DNA from: Chloroflexota bacterium
GTDB taxonomy: Bacteria; Chloroflexota; Dehalococcoidia; UBA2979
Direction of reading: 5' to 3'
Assembly (NCBI GenBank): GCA_009837285.1
Contig: VXTU01000141.1
Span: forward strand, 1 to 38,822
DNA: 38,822 nt
Shown here: positions 1-8,363 of the stretch, piece by piece
How the letters are laid out: every line of letters begins with the position of its first letter
How positions within the stretch are numbered: position 1 is the first letter of the stretch
Program-made: the position numbers and the translations under genes
The notes under the pieces: generated by a model
The model's database searches: none
Seen by the model: only the letters and a program-made list of their open reading frames with translations
Told to the model about the DNA's origin: nothing

Positions 1-1148
1 GCACGGTGCTGCTCGGCGCCGACGGCGCCGCGGGCGAGGTCGCGCTGCGTGTGTTCAACTTCGCCGTCTGCGACTTCGGCGACGACATCGAGGTCTTCCC
101 CGCCGGGACGGAGGCCATCGTCTTCGATGAGGTTCGCGAGGCCGACTGCGAGACAGCCGCCGAGGACGCGACGCTCGAGCCCGATGACGCTGGCGACGAC
201 CCCGATCCCGACGCAACCCCGGACGACGCCACCGAGGAGGAGCCCGACGCAACCGCACCCCCGGACGACTCGGCCGACGATGCCGCAGGCACGCCGCCCG
301 CAGATGAGGCGACCGACGAGGAGCCGACGGACGACGAGGGTGAACTCCTCGCCTACCGAGTCCAGGTCGCCGGGGCCGACGGGGTGACGGGCTTCGTCGC
401 GCCGGACGACACGCACGCCTTCCTCGAACCCGGCGAGGGGCGCGAGGCGCCCGAGACGCCTGCCGAGGACCTTGGTGAGCGCGGAGAGATCGAGGACGCT
501 CTCGGGAAGCAGTTCGGTCGCTTCGAGGTGCTCGAGTTCGCCTCGGTCTCGGCGGTCGTCTCCACGCAGGCCGTCCGCAACGCGACCATCGCCGTCGGGG
601 TCGCGGCGGTGTTCATCATGGCCTACATCATCTTCGCGTTCTCGAGCGTGCCGAGGCCGGTGCGCTACGCCTCCGCGGCGATCGTCGCGCTGGCGCACGA
701 CACGATCATCGTGCTCGGCGCGTTCTCGCTCTTCGGGAAGGTGTTCGAGACGGAGATCAACCTGATGTTCGTGACCGGGCTGCTCACCATCATCGGCTTC
801 TCCGTGCACGACACCATCGTGATCTTCGACCGCGTGCGAGAGAACGTGCGCATCGCACCGCAGGCCCGGCTGGCGGACAACGTCAACGCAGCGCTGGTGC
901 AGACGCTCGGCCGCTCCCTGAACACCTCGATCACGCTGCTGTTCACGATCCTCGCGCTGCTGTGGCTGGGCGGATCGACGATCCAGTCGTTCCTCGTCGT
1001 GCTGCTGGTCGGTGTGATCGCGGGAGCGTATTCGAGCATCGGCATCGCGGCGCAGGTGCTCGTGGCGTGGGAGGAAGGCGACTTCTCGCGGTTGATCGGC
1101 CGTTTCCGGCGTGGGGCCGAGTCGGGCGAGGAGCCCGCGGCGACGTAG
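1..1148 (+). CDS. secF: Protein translocase subunit SecF, 5' end cut by the window edge
   Basis: SecF is an inner-membrane partner of SecD that uses the proton gradient to help SecYEG export proteins. The open frame runs in from the left edge, so TM1 and the true start are missing. The diagnostic segment GFSVHDTIVIFDRVREN lies about 265 residues into the visible part, among roughly five hydrophobic helices (visible residues about 192-360). The usual end of the periplasmic P1 domain is seen just before TM2 (EIEDALGKQFGRFEVLEF). Ahead of it lie more than 150 residues, including about 65 that are almost only Asp, Glu, Pro, Ala and Thr, which typical SecF does not have. The frame ends at TAG. secD is expected just upstream, outside the window. 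Family assignment is secure; the nature of the insert is not. Confidence 0.93.
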   Translation, partial: TVLLGADGAAGEVALRVFNFAVCDFGDDIEVFPAGTEAIVFDEVREADCETAAEDATLEPDDAGDDPDPDATPDDATEEEPDATAPPDDSADDAAGTPPADEATDEEPTDDEGELLAYRVQVAGADGVTGFVAPDDTHAFLEPGEGREAPETPAEDLGERGEIEDALGKQFGRFEVLEFASVSAVVSTQAVRNATIAVGVAAVFIMAYIIFAFSSVPRPVRYASAAIVALAHDTIIVLGAFSLFGKVFETEINLMFVTGLLTIIGFSVHDTIVIFDRVRENVRIAPQARLADNVNAALVQTLGRSLNTSITLLFTILALLWLGGSTIQSFLVVLLVGVIAGAYSSIGIAAQVLVAWEEGDFSRLIGRFRRGAESGEEPAAT

Positions 1149-1172
1149 CCGCGCAGCTCCTCAGCCGAGCGG

Positions 1173-1295
1173 CTATGCCAAGAGGTACATCGCCGTGAGC
1201 ATGATCGCCCCCGAGACGAAGTTCGTCGCAACGACGAGTCCCGCCATCTGGATTCGGAATCGCCGGAGTTCATACCGCAGTTCGGCTTGCGTCAC
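1173..1295 (-). CDS. 40-residue single-helix membrane protein
   Basis: A GTG-started frame encodes 40 residues: a charged N-terminus (MTQAELRYELRRFRIQ) followed by one hydrophobic helix (MAGLVVATNFVSGAIML) up to the stop. A strong Shine-Dalgarno (GGGAGGGG) sits about 5 bases before the GTG. The gene begins 13 bases after the stop codon of the DMT-type transporter, in the same direction, so it looks like the last gene of the selB operon. I do not recognise the family. It could be an accessory subunit or regulator of the transporter next to it, but that rests on position only. Confidence 0.55.
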   Translation of the reverse strand: MTQAELRYELRRFRIQMAGLVVATNFVSGAIMLTAMYLLA

Positions 1296-1307
1296 GATCG
1301 CCCCTCC

Positions 1308-1823
1308 CTAGCGCCAGCGCACGATCACGACGCCGCCAAGCACCACCAGTACGCCCACCACCCGCAGCAGCGTCACGCGTTGCGCGTCGTTCCCGAACGC
1401 GCCGTAGTGGTCCATCACCAGCGCGCCCGCGAGCGTCCCGGCCGTCACAGCGCTGAACAGCAGCGCCACGCCCAGCTTCGGCGCGAGCGCCGCGCCGCCG
1501 ACGATGAACGCCGCGCCGAACAGGCCCACCACCGCGAGGTACGCGCTCGGCCCGTGGAACCCGAGGACGAGCACGCCCACCGAGATCAGGCCGATGACGA
1601 CGAAGATCCACCAGCGGTCGAACGGGATCGGCAGGTCGACCATGTCGCCCCGGGCGCTGCGAATGGCGAGCACCGCGGCGATCCCCGCCACGGTGCCGAA
1701 GATCGACAGCCAGCCGGCTTCGACGGCCCCGCGGTCGCGCCCGATGGCGCCGAGCATCGCGACCTGCACGGACGCGCCGACGCCGAGCATCAGCGCGAGG
1801 CCGAGTTGGAGGAATTGCGTCAC
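1308..1823 (-). CDS. DMT-superfamily transporter of the YdcZ/DUF606 type
   Basis: A 171-residue integral membrane protein of about five helices. The pattern fits the short DMT family known as YdcZ/DUF606: an N-terminal helix with GASVQVAMLGAIGRDRG, and a C-terminal DHYGAFG segment followed by TLLRVVGVLVVLGGVVIV. Such five-helix proteins are about 140-170 residues and are thought to work as dimers or paired subunits; substrates are mostly unknown. I chose the GTG at 1821-1823 because the protein then starts directly before the first helix, and because the GTG overlaps the selB stop codon by four bases (GTGA), implying translational coupling. The longer open frame upstream is read inside selB. 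The small membrane gene follows 13 bases downstream. Confidence 0.8.
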   Translation of the reverse strand: MTQFLQLGLALMLGVGASVQVAMLGAIGRDRGAVEAGWLSIFGTVAGIAAVLAIRSARGDMVDLPIPFDRWWIFVVIGLISVGVLVLGFHGPSAYLAVVGLFGAAFIVGGAALAPKLGVALLFSAVTAGTLAGALVMDHYGAFGNDAQRVTLLRVVGVLVVLGGVVIVRWR

Positions 1824-3670
1824 GCGGGAGTCCTCGCCAGTACGCGCTCGTCGCCGCGGCGTCGCGTGACGCCGTCGCGGTCCAGGCGCTCGAGCATTGC
1901 CTGCGTGGCGCGTCGGTTGGTGCCGATGGCGTCGCGCAGTTGCGCCAGCGTCGCGGAGCCCTGCGCCTCGATCAAGGCGACGACGGTCCGCGACACCTCC
2001 GCGAACGCACCGGCGGCGAGCATCACGCCGTCCCCGCAGTCCACGATCTCGCCGCGGTCTTCGAGGAACGCCGCCAGTTCGGCCTCGATGTCGATGCGCG
2101 GCGGGCTGACCCCGCCCGCCGCGAGCGTCGCGACGGCCTCCTCGGCGGCCCTCCGTTGCGCGGCGGTGGGCTGCGGCGACCACTCCGCGCGTCGCACGCC
2201 GCCCGCCTCCGCCACAACGCCCGGCGCGAGCGCCGGCAACACCGCGTCAAGCACCCCTGCGTCGAGGCCGAGGCGCGCGCGCAGTTCCTCGCCCGACATG
2301 ACCCGGCGCAGGGGGTGCTCGCGCTCGTAGGCCTCGAGCGCACGCTCGGCGCGCGTGCGAAGCCGAGCTGCCCCCGCCGCGCTCAGGTATCGCGCCTCGG
2401 CGCCGTCGAGCGTCATCACGTCGCCGCGCTCCACGAGCGCCTCGATAGATCCGGCGAGGGCATCGCCCTCGGCGTCCGCGTGGCGTGCGAGCTCCGCGAG
2501 TGTCGCGGGCTCGACGCGTTCGAGGACCGCCAGGACGGCTTCGTCAGAGCTGCCCGCCGCGAGCGCGCGCAGGCGCTCGACGGCGGCAGGGTCGGTGCGG
2601 CGGTGACGGGGTGTGTTCACGGCAAGCACGCGCCCGCCGCCGAGCGTGCGGTCCGAAACCCGGACGACGAACAGGTCGCCCGGCGCGGTGGCGATGGGCG
2701 GCGCGAGCTGGATCTGGCACCACCCCTCGCTGCCCGCGGCGACCTCGTCCGCGCCCAGGACCCGGAGGCGGCCCTGCGTCTCGGCCGCGCCGAGGTGCAC
2801 CGTCACGCGGAGGTTGTGGCGCAGCGCGCGCTCGGGCAGGACGCGCAGCACCGCATCGATCGTGCGCGCCACGCCGACCTGTCCGGGCGGCGCCAGCACC
2901 TGCCCGCGGCGCAGCTCGTCCGTGCCGACGCCCGCGAGGTTGATCGCGACGCGCGTACCGGGCTGCGCCTCGTCGACCTGCTGCTGGTGGGTCTGGAGCC
3001 CGCGAATGCGCGCCGAGGGGCCGCCTGGGACGGCCTCGAGCGTCTCGCCCGCGCGCAGCGTCCCGTCGAGCAGCGTGCCAGTCACGACCGTCCCGAAGCC
3101 CTGCATGGTGAAGACGCGGTCGATGCCGAAGCGCGGCCGGCCCACGTCGCGCGGCTCCGGCGTGCCTTCGAGGGCCCCGTCCAGCGCCGCCCGGAGCGCG
3201 TCGAGGCCCTCGCCCGTCGCGGCCGAGGTGCGGACGATGGGCGCCCCGCCGAGCGTCGTCGGCGCCAGCTCCTCGCGCAGCTCCTCCTCGACGAGTTCGA
3301 GCCACTCCTCGTCGGGCGCGAGGTCGACCTTCGTGAGCGCGACCGCAGCGTGGCGCACGTCGAGCAGGTCGAGGATCTCGAGGTGCTCGCGCGTCTGCGG
3401 CATGACCCCCTCGTCGGCCGCGACGACGAACAGCGCGAGGTCGATGGCGCCGACGCCCGCAAGCATGTGGCGCACGAAGCGCACGTGCCCGGGGACGTCG
3501 ACGATGGAGACCTCGCGGCCCGAGGGCAGGGTCATCCACGCGAAGCCGAGCTCGATGGTGAGCCCGCGCTCGCGCTCCTCCTGCAGCCGGTCGGGGTGGA
3601 TGCCGGTGAGCGCCTCGATGAGCGCGGACTTGCCGTGGTCGACGTGGCCGGCGGTGCCGATGACGTACAT
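1820..3670 (-). CDS. selB: Selenocysteine-specific elongation factor SelB
   Basis: SelB is the GTPase that carries Sec-tRNA to ribosomes stalled at a UGA followed by a SECIS hairpin. The 616-residue protein has G1 GHVDHGKS (residues 8-15), G3 DVPGH (58-62) and G4 TKVD (113-116). EF-Tu-like domains 2 and 3 follow (about 175-340). The C-terminal third has the winged-helix repeats that bind SECIS RNA, ending in a typical last wing ([20 protein letters not shown]). Length and order match bacterial SelB. The ATG has no Shine-Dalgarno, but TAGACT lies 6 bases upstream, suggesting a leaderless transcript. The stop overlaps the next gene. No selA, selD, tRNA-Sec or selenoprotein gene is visible in the window, so the rest of the pathway must be elsewhere. 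Confidence 0.96.
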   Translation of the reverse strand: MYVIGTAGHVDHGKSALIEALTGIHPDRLQEERERGLTIELGFAWMTLPSGREVSIVDVPGHVRFVRHMLAGVGAIDLALFVVAADEGVMPQTREHLEILDLLDVRHAAVALTKVDLAPDEEWLELVEEELREELAPTTLGGAPIVRTSAATGEGLDALRAALDGALEGTPEPRDVGRPRFGIDRVFTMQGFGTVVTGTLLDGTLRAGETLEAVPGGPSARIRGLQTHQQQVDEAQPGTRVAINLAGVGTDELRRGQVLAPPGQVGVARTIDAVLRVLPERALRHNLRVTVHLGAAETQGRLRVLGADEVAAGSEGWCQIQLAPPIATAPGDLFVVRVSDRTLGGGRVLAVNTPRHRRTDPAAVERLRALAAGSSDEAVLAVLERVEPATLAELARHADAEGDALAGSIEALVERGDVMTLDGAEARYLSAAGAARLRTRAERALEAYEREHPLRRVMSGEELRARLGLDAGVLDAVLPALAPGVVAEAGGVRRAEWSPQPTAAQRRAAEEAVATLAAGGVSPPRIDIEAELAAFLEDRGEIVDCGDGVMLAAGAFAEVSRTVVALIEAQGSATLAQLRDAIGTNRRATQAMLERLDRDGVTRRRGDERVLARTPA

Positions 3671-3676
3671 GCGGCG

Positions 3677-3682
3677 AGTCTA
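3677..3682 (-). promoter_or_regulatory. Candidate -10 box (TAGACT) for leaderless selB transcript
   Basis: TAGACT on the minus strand ends 6 bases before the selB ATG. There is no purine-rich ribosome-binding site in between, so a start at or next to the A of ATG is likely. No convincing -35 was seen. Confidence 0.4.
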
Positions 3683-3767
3683 GCGGCGATGCCGCCGAGA
3701 GGCAGTTGCCGCGGCGCGCCGGGTGGGCGAGGCTGCGCGAGGACAACCGACGCGGAGGGAGCACACG

Positions 3768-3800
3768 ATGCGCATCGCGGACGCTGGGGCGGCATTGTGA
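3768..3800 (+). CDS. 10-codon leader ORF overlapping the start of the deacetylase gene
   Basis: An ATG with a strong Shine-Dalgarno (GGAGGGAG, about 6 bases before it) opens a frame of ten codons, MRIADAGAAL, then TGA. The TGA overlaps the GTG start of the deacetylase-like gene in a GTGA arrangement. The downstream GTG has only a weak purine stretch of its own, so ribosomes may load on this mini-ORF and re-initiate. The peptide has no regulatory-looking residues such as a run of one amino acid. Translation is inferred from the ribosome-binding site only. Confidence 0.4.
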   Translation: MRIADAGAAL

Positions 3801-4837
3801 CCGTCGCGTTCAGCACGGACCAGATCTACTTCGCGCACCAGCCGCCGGGCGGCGTCCAGCACCCGGAGCGCTCGGACCGCCTCGCGTCGATCCTCCAGCA
3901 GCTCGACACCACCGGCCTGCTCGACCGTATGGACCACCTCCCGGAGCGCGACGCGACCGACGAGGAGCTGCTGGCCGTCCACACGCGCGATCTGCTCGTG
4001 ATGGTCGACGCACACGCCGCCGCGGGCGGCGGGTGGGCCGACCCCGACACCTTCATCGGGCCGTCGTCGCCTGCCGCCTCACGTCGCGTGGCAGGCGCCA
4101 CGCTCGCCGCGACGGACGCCGTGCTCGACGGTGCGGCGACGAGCGCCTTCGTCGCTGCACGGCCACCGGGGCACCACGCGACGCGGGAGCGCGCGATGGG
4201 GTTCTGCCTTTACAACCAGGTCGCGGTGGCCGTGCAGGCAGCCCTCGACCGAGGGGTGGAGCGCGTCGCCGTCGTCGACTGGGACCTGCATCACGGCAAT
4301 GGGACGCAGGCGATCTTCGACGGCGAACCGCGCGTGCTCTACCTCAGCACGCACGCGTACCCGTTCTACCCCGGCACCGGCGCCGTCGAGGACCGCGGGG
4401 TCGGCGAGGCTGTCGGGACGAAAGTGAACATCCCGCTCCCCGGCGGCGCGGGCGACGCTGCGTTCCAGGCGGCGTACGGGCAAGTCGCCGTCCCGGCCCT
4501 CGAGGCGTTCGGGCCGGAGCTGGTGTTCGTGTCGTGCGGGTGGGACTCGCACGCGCGCGACCAACTCGGACCGCTCGCCGTGTCGACGGGCGGGTACGCA
4601 GCGGTCGCGCGGATGATCGTCGATGCCGCGAACCGGCTGTGCGATGGACGGCTCGTGGCCGTCCTCGAAGGTGGCTACGACGAGCACGCGCTGGCGCACT
4701 GCTCACAGGCGCTCTGCGAGCTGCTGCTCGGCGACGAGCCGTCTCCCGACCCGCAGCAGGGGACCGGGAAGCCCGAGCTCGTCACGAACATCGACACGGT
4801 CATCGCCGCGGCGCGCACGGTGGCGGGGCTGGACTGA
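3797..4837 (+). CDS. Histone-deacetylase-family amidohydrolase (AcuC / acetylpolyamine type)
   Basis: A 346-residue zinc hydrolase of the HDAC/AcuC/acetylpolyamine amidohydrolase superfamily, which removes acetyl groups from lysine side chains or polyamines in the cytoplasm. The active-site His pair is in RPPGHHA (H126, H127). The zinc ligands are D163 and H165 in DWDLHHGNGTQ and D250 in CGWDSHARDQLG. The glycine-rich loop EGGYDEHAL near the C-terminus is also intact. The start is the GTG at 3797, which gives the normal N-terminus (VTVAFSTDQIYFAHQ); the much longer open frame upstream is only the shadow of selB on the other strand. The gene is divergent from selB, follows a 10-codon ORF and converges with the zinc-ribbon gene. 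The natural substrate cannot be told from sequence. Confidence 0.9.
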   Translation: MTVAFSTDQIYFAHQPPGGVQHPERSDRLASILQQLDTTGLLDRMDHLPERDATDEELLAVHTRDLLVMVDAHAAAGGGWADPDTFIGPSSPAASRRVAGATLAATDAVLDGAATSAFVAARPPGHHATRERAMGFCLYNQVAVAVQAALDRGVERVAVVDWDLHHGNGTQAIFDGEPRVLYLSTHAYPFYPGTGAVEDRGVGEAVGTKVNIPLPGGAGDAAFQAAYGQVAVPALEAFGPELVFVSCGWDSHARDQLGPLAVSTGGYAAVARMIVDAANRLCDGRLVAVLEGGYDEHALAHCSQALCELLLGDEPSPDPQQGTGKPELVTNIDTVIAAARTVAGLD

Positions 4838-4847
4838 GCGTCGGGGG

Positions 4848-5132
4848 CTACTCGATCGTTCGGGACTCGCTGAGCGTGTCGTGGCGGCCGCAGGCGGGGC
4901 ACTCGTCGGGGACCTCGGAGCGCGGGACGTCACCGCCGAGGAGCTGCGAGAGACCGAGCCAGATATCGTCGCGGAGCTGGAACGACGCGGCGATGCGGCC
5001 GCGTGGGCCGCGCGTGGCGGCGCGCAGCTCCTCCTCGACGCGCCGCTGCGCTTCGGCGGGGCTCATGGGCCGCGAGGAGCGGACGAGCACCTCGCGGCGG
5101 CAGCTGGAGCAGCGGTAGACATCGATCGGCAC
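4848..5132 (-). CDS. Small zinc-ribbon protein of unknown function
   Basis: A 94-residue protein with two CxxC knuckles, YRCSSC near the N-terminus (C8, C11) and ECPACG near the C-terminus (C78, C81). They bracket a charged, probably helical middle (AEAQRRVEEELRAA). The layout suggests one zinc ribbon formed by the two ends. The GTG at 5130-5132 is chosen because it keeps the first CxxC and has GAGG about 8 bases upstream. It starts 22 bases after the hemW stop, so the two are probably co-transcribed. I do not recognise a named family. A nucleic-acid-binding or metal-handling role is possible but unsupported. Confidence 0.7.
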   Translation of the reverse strand: MPIDVYRCSSCRREVLVRSSRPMSPAEAQRRVEEELRAATRGPRGRIAASFQLRDDIWLGLSQLLGGDVPRSEVPDECPACGRHDTLSESRTIE

Positions 5133-5154
5133 GGATGGCCTCGCGGCGACGGCG

Positions 5155-6363
5155 TCAGGGCGCCGCGGCCGGTTCGGTGTCCGGCAGCAGGTCGACGAAC
5201 ACTTCGTTCGCAAGCAGCAGGCCGCGGCTCGTGAGGCGCAGGCGTCCGTCCCGGTCCTCGAGCAGTCCGGTGCGGAAGTGGCGCTCGATCGCCTCGCCGA
5301 ACGCGGCCTCCGGCGGCTCGCCGAAGCGGTCGGCGTACTCGAGCCGCGAGACACCCTCGAGGAGCCGCAGGCCCAGGATGAGCGCGTCGGCGCGCAGCGT
5401 GGCGTCGTCGGGCGTCTCGCCGCCGGCGATCTGCTGCAGCGTGCCGCCCCCGGTGGCTGTGCGCTCCTCGTGGGACGCGTTGACGAGCTCGACGTAGCGC
5501 TGCGGCGAGTCGACGTTCGCGAGGCGCTGCCCGGCGAAGAACGAGTGCGCCCCCGCGCCGACGCCGATGTAAGGCTCGGCGCGCCAGTAGACGAGGTTGT
5601 GGCGGCAGAAGTGGCCGGGCCGCGACCAGTTCGAGATCTCGTACTGCTCGTACCCCGCGAGGGCGAGCCGGTCGCGCGTCCACTCGTATTGCTCGGCAAC
5701 CACGTCGGGGTCCGGCTCGGAGAGTTCGCCCTTCTGGACCTGGTAGTACAGCAGCGTGCCCGGCTCGACGGTCAGCGCGTAGCACGAGAGGTGCTCCGGC
5801 GCGAGGTCGATCGCCCGCTCCAGCGTGCCCTGCCAGCGTTCGAGGGGCTGGTCGATGAGCCCGAAGATGAGGTCCATGTTGACGTTGTCGAACCCCGCCG
5901 CCTGCGCCGCGTGGACCCCCTCGACGGCGCGCTCCGCGCTGTGCTGCCGGTCGAGCAGCTCGAGCTCGTCGTCGTGGAGCGACTGCACGCCGATCGAGAG
6001 GCGGTTGATGCCAAGCGCGCGCAGGCCCTCGAGGTGCTCCTGCGTCAGCTCCGTGGGGTTTGCCTCAAGGGTCCACTCGGCGTCCGGTGCCACGTCGTAC
6101 TGGTCCCGCAGACCGCGAATGATCGTCTCCATGTCAGTGAGCGCGGTGAGGCTCGGCGTGCCGCCACCGAGGAACACCGTCTCGACGCGGTGGCTGCGCG
6201 CGGCTGGGGCCCACAGCTCCAGCTCACGCACGAGCGCGGGCGTGTAGTCCGGCACGAGGTGGTCGAGGCCCTCGTACGAGTTGAAGTCGCAGTAGCCGCA
6301 CTTGGCTGTGCAGAACGGGATGTGCAGGTAGAGCGACAGCGACTGCGCTTGCGGCTGGGTCAC
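5155..6363 (-). CDS. hemW: Radical SAM heme chaperone HemW
   Basis: The 402-residue protein belongs to the HemN/HemW radical SAM family. The cluster motif CTAKCGYCDF (C18, C22, C25) is followed by the GGGTPS segment and the NPTELT and SIGVQS stretches typical of the group; a HemN-like C-terminal domain fills the last 130 residues. HemW binds heme and is thought to deliver it to respiratory enzymes. Many members are annotated as oxygen-independent coproporphyrinogen oxidases. I prefer HemW because the protein starts almost directly at the LYLHIPFC segment and lacks the extra N-terminal region of true HemN. The GTG start has GAGG about 8 bases upstream. It is divergent from aspS and followed by the zinc-ribbon gene. 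Confidence 0.88.
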   Translation of the reverse strand: MTQPQAQSLSLYLHIPFCTAKCGYCDFNSYEGLDHLVPDYTPALVRELELWAPAARSHRVETVFLGGGTPSLTALTDMETIIRGLRDQYDVAPDAEWTLEANPTELTQEHLEGLRALGINRLSIGVQSLHDDELELLDRQHSAERAVEGVHAAQAAGFDNVNMDLIFGLIDQPLERWQGTLERAIDLAPEHLSCYALTVEPGTLLYYQVQKGELSEPDPDVVAEQYEWTRDRLALAGYEQYEISNWSRPGHFCRHNLVYWRAEPYIGVGAGAHSFFAGQRLANVDSPQRYVELVNASHEERTATGGGTLQQIAGGETPDDATLRADALILGLRLLEGVSRLEYADRFGEPPEAAFGEAIERHFRTGLLEDRDGRLRLTSRGLLLANEVFVDLLPDTEPAAAP

Positions 6364-6507
6364 GGGGGACCTCGATGCTCACGCCGCCCCGGATCGGCAG
6401 GTCGGGCGGCCCGGTCAGCGTACAGGCGCGGCAGGGTGTGGGGAACGCGTCGAGGCGTGGCGTCACACCCCTACCCCGGCTCCCCCGCCCGTGCGAGACT
6501 CGATTGC
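6364..6507. promoter_or_regulatory. Divergent hemW / aspS intergenic region
   Basis: This 144-base gap must hold promoters for both genes. On the minus strand TTCCCC, a 17-base spacer and TACGCT form a weak -35/-10 pair for hemW (about 6414-6442). On the plus strand GAGACT (6495-6500) lies 7 bases before the aspS ATG, where no Shine-Dalgarno is present, hinting at a leaderless aspS message. Both calls are tentative. Confidence 0.35.
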
Positions 6508-8334
6508 ATGCTACGCACCCATGCCGCGGGGACACTCCGGATCGAGCACGCCGGCGAGCCGGTCACGCTCGCCGGGTGGGTGCACCGCCGCCGCGACCAC
6601 GGCGGCCTCATCTTCGTCGACCTGCGCGACGCGTCCGGCCTGGTGCAGGTCGTGTTCCACCCCGAGGACGCCCCCGAGGCCTTCGAGGTCGCGTCGCAGG
6701 TACGGAGCGAGTACGTGCTCCAGGTCGAAGGTGAGGTCGTGGCCCGCCAGCCAGGGACCGAGAACCCTGACCTCGACACCGGAGCCATCGAGGTGGCCAC
6801 GCGCAGCGCGGCGATCCTCAACGCGGCGCTCACGCCCCCCTTCCCCATCAACCAGGAGACGAACGTCGACGAGGCGACACGGCTGCGATACCGCTACCTG
6901 GACCTGCGCCGCGACCGGATGGCGCAGAACCTGGTGCTTCGGCACCGCGTCATCGCGTTCATGCGGCGCTTCCTCAACGACCGGGGCTTCCTGGAGGTCG
7001 AGACGCCCGTGCTCGGCCTCGCGACGCCCGAGGGGGCGCGCGACTACCTCGTGCCGAGCCGGGTGCACCCCGGCGACTTCTACGCGCTGCCGCAGTCGCC
7101 GCAGCAGTGGAAGCAGCTCCTGATGGTGGCCGGCGTGGAGCGCTACTTCCAGATCGCCCGCTGTTACCGCGACGAGGACCTGCGCGCCGACCGCCAGCCT
7201 GAATTCACCCAGCTCGACCTCGAGATGTCATTCGTCCACGAGGACGACATCCTCGGGCTCATGGAGGAGCTGTACGGCGGCCTCGCCGCCGAGGTCGCGC
7301 CTCAGCTCGACACGCCGAGCCCGTTCGTGCGCATGACCTACGCGGAGTCGATGGAGCGCTACGGCTCCGACAAGCCGGATCTGCGCTTTGGCATCGAGAT
7401 CAGCGACCTGACCGACATCGTGCGCGACAGCGAGTTCATGGTGTTCCGCCGCGCCATCGAGGCCGGGGGCCGCGTGCGCGGCTTCGCCGTGCCCGGCGGC
7501 TCCGACACGCCGCGCCGCGGCGCCGACGCGCTCGAGGCGCTCGCGAAGGAGAGCGGCGCCGGCGGCCTCGTCTGGATCGTGTACGAGGAGGACGGCTCGG
7601 TACGCTCGCCCGTCGCTCGCTTCTTCGAAGAGGAGGCGCTGGCGGCGCTGGCGTCGGCGTGTGGGGCGTCGAACGGAGACATGCTGCTCATCGTCGCCGA
7701 CCAGGACGCGGTCAGCTCGCGCGTGCTCGACGTGCTCATGCGGCGCGTCGCCGAGGACCGCGACCTCGCCGACCCGAACGTGCTCGCGTTCGCCTTCATC
7801 ACCGAGTTCCCGATGTTCGAGTGGGACGACCAGGGCCAGCGCTGGAGCGCGATGCACCACCTCTTCACCGCCCCCTTCGAGGAGGACCTGGAGCTGATGG
7901 AGGACGACCCGTCGGCTGCGCGGTCGCGCGCGTACGACCTCGTCTGCAACGGGCAGGAGATCGGCTCGGGCTCCATCCGAATCCACCGCCGGGAGCTGCT
8001 CTCGCGTGTGCTGCGGCTGCTGGACCTCGACGAGTCGGAGGCGGAGGAGCGCTTCGGGCACATGCTCGAGGCGTTCACGTACGGTGCGCCGCCGCACGGC
8101 GGCATCGCGCCCGGGCTCGACCGCACCGTCGCGCTGTTCGCCGGCGAGCGCGATATCCGCGAGGTGATCGCGTTCCCCAAGACCAAGTCGGCGACGGACC
8201 CCCTCACCGGCGCACCCGCAAGCGTGCGCGGCGACCAGCTGAGCGAGGTGCACATCGCCCTGACGCCGGAAGCCGAGGCGGCGCAGGCACAACGCGACGA
8301 GAACGTGCGGGAAGAGATAACGAATGACGTATGA
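6508..8334 (+). CDS. aspS: Aspartyl-tRNA synthetase (bacterial type)
   Basis: AspRS charges tRNA-Asp in the cytoplasm. The 608-residue protein has the N-terminal OB-fold anticodon domain (WVHRRRDHGGLIFVDLRD), class II motif 1 and 2 regions (RYLDLRR; YFQIARCYRDEDLRADRQPE), the bacterial GAD insertion (about 280-420) and motif 3 (GLDRTVALFAGERDIREVIAFP). Length matches bacterial AspRS. Residue 31 is His in the RRRDHGG loop; enzymes specific for tRNA-Asp such as that of E. coli have Leu there, and His is associated with non-discriminating enzymes that also charge tRNA-Asn for GatCAB. That specificity is inference. The ATG at 6508 gives the normal N-terminus. A dyad overlaps the stop codon. Confidence 0.97.
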   Translation: MLRTHAAGTLRIEHAGEPVTLAGWVHRRRDHGGLIFVDLRDASGLVQVVFHPEDAPEAFEVASQVRSEYVLQVEGEVVARQPGTENPDLDTGAIEVATRSAAILNAALTPPFPINQETNVDEATRLRYRYLDLRRDRMAQNLVLRHRVIAFMRRFLNDRGFLEVETPVLGLATPEGARDYLVPSRVHPGDFYALPQSPQQWKQLLMVAGVERYFQIARCYRDEDLRADRQPEFTQLDLEMSFVHEDDILGLMEELYGGLAAEVAPQLDTPSPFVRMTYAESMERYGSDKPDLRFGIEISDLTDIVRDSEFMVFRRAIEAGGRVRGFAVPGGSDTPRRGADALEALAKESGAGGLVWIVYEEDGSVRSPVARFFEEEALAALASACGASNGDMLLIVADQDAVSSRVLDVLMRRVAEDRDLADPNVLAFAFITEFPMFEWDDQGQRWSAMHHLFTAPFEEDLELMEDDPSAARSRAYDLVCNGQEIGSGSIRIHRRELLSRVLRLLDLDESEAEERFGHMLEAFTYGAPPHGGIAPGLDRTVALFAGERDIREVIAFPKTKSATDPLTGAPASVRGDQLSEVHIALTPEAEAAQAQRDENVREEITNDV

Positions 8335-8344
8335 TCCTCATACG
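8328..8344. promoter_or_regulatory. Perfect 7-bp dyad overlapping the aspS stop
   Basis: CGTATGA and TCATACG flank a 3-base centre (TCC), and the left arm contains the aspS TGA. The dyad is AT-richer than its surroundings and has no T-run after it, so an operator for the following transport operon seems at least as likely as a terminator. Function is unknown. Confidence 0.35.
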
Positions 8345-8363
8345 CGACTCGCTCCCCCCACAG

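Noticed and set aside
1820-3670. Search for an in-frame UGA selenoprotein near selB
   Set aside because: No neighbouring gene is interrupted by TGA at a conserved Cys or Sec position; all have intact frames.
1940-3796. A very long open frame on the plus strand ahead of the deacetylase gene
   Set aside because: It is the antisense shadow of selB. The encoded sequence is Arg/Asp/His-rich low complexity, and only the part from the GTG at 3797 has family motifs.
5278-6507. Plus-strand open frame continuous with aspS
   Set aside because: It is opposite hemW and has no recognisable domain; aspS homology starts at the ATG at 6508.
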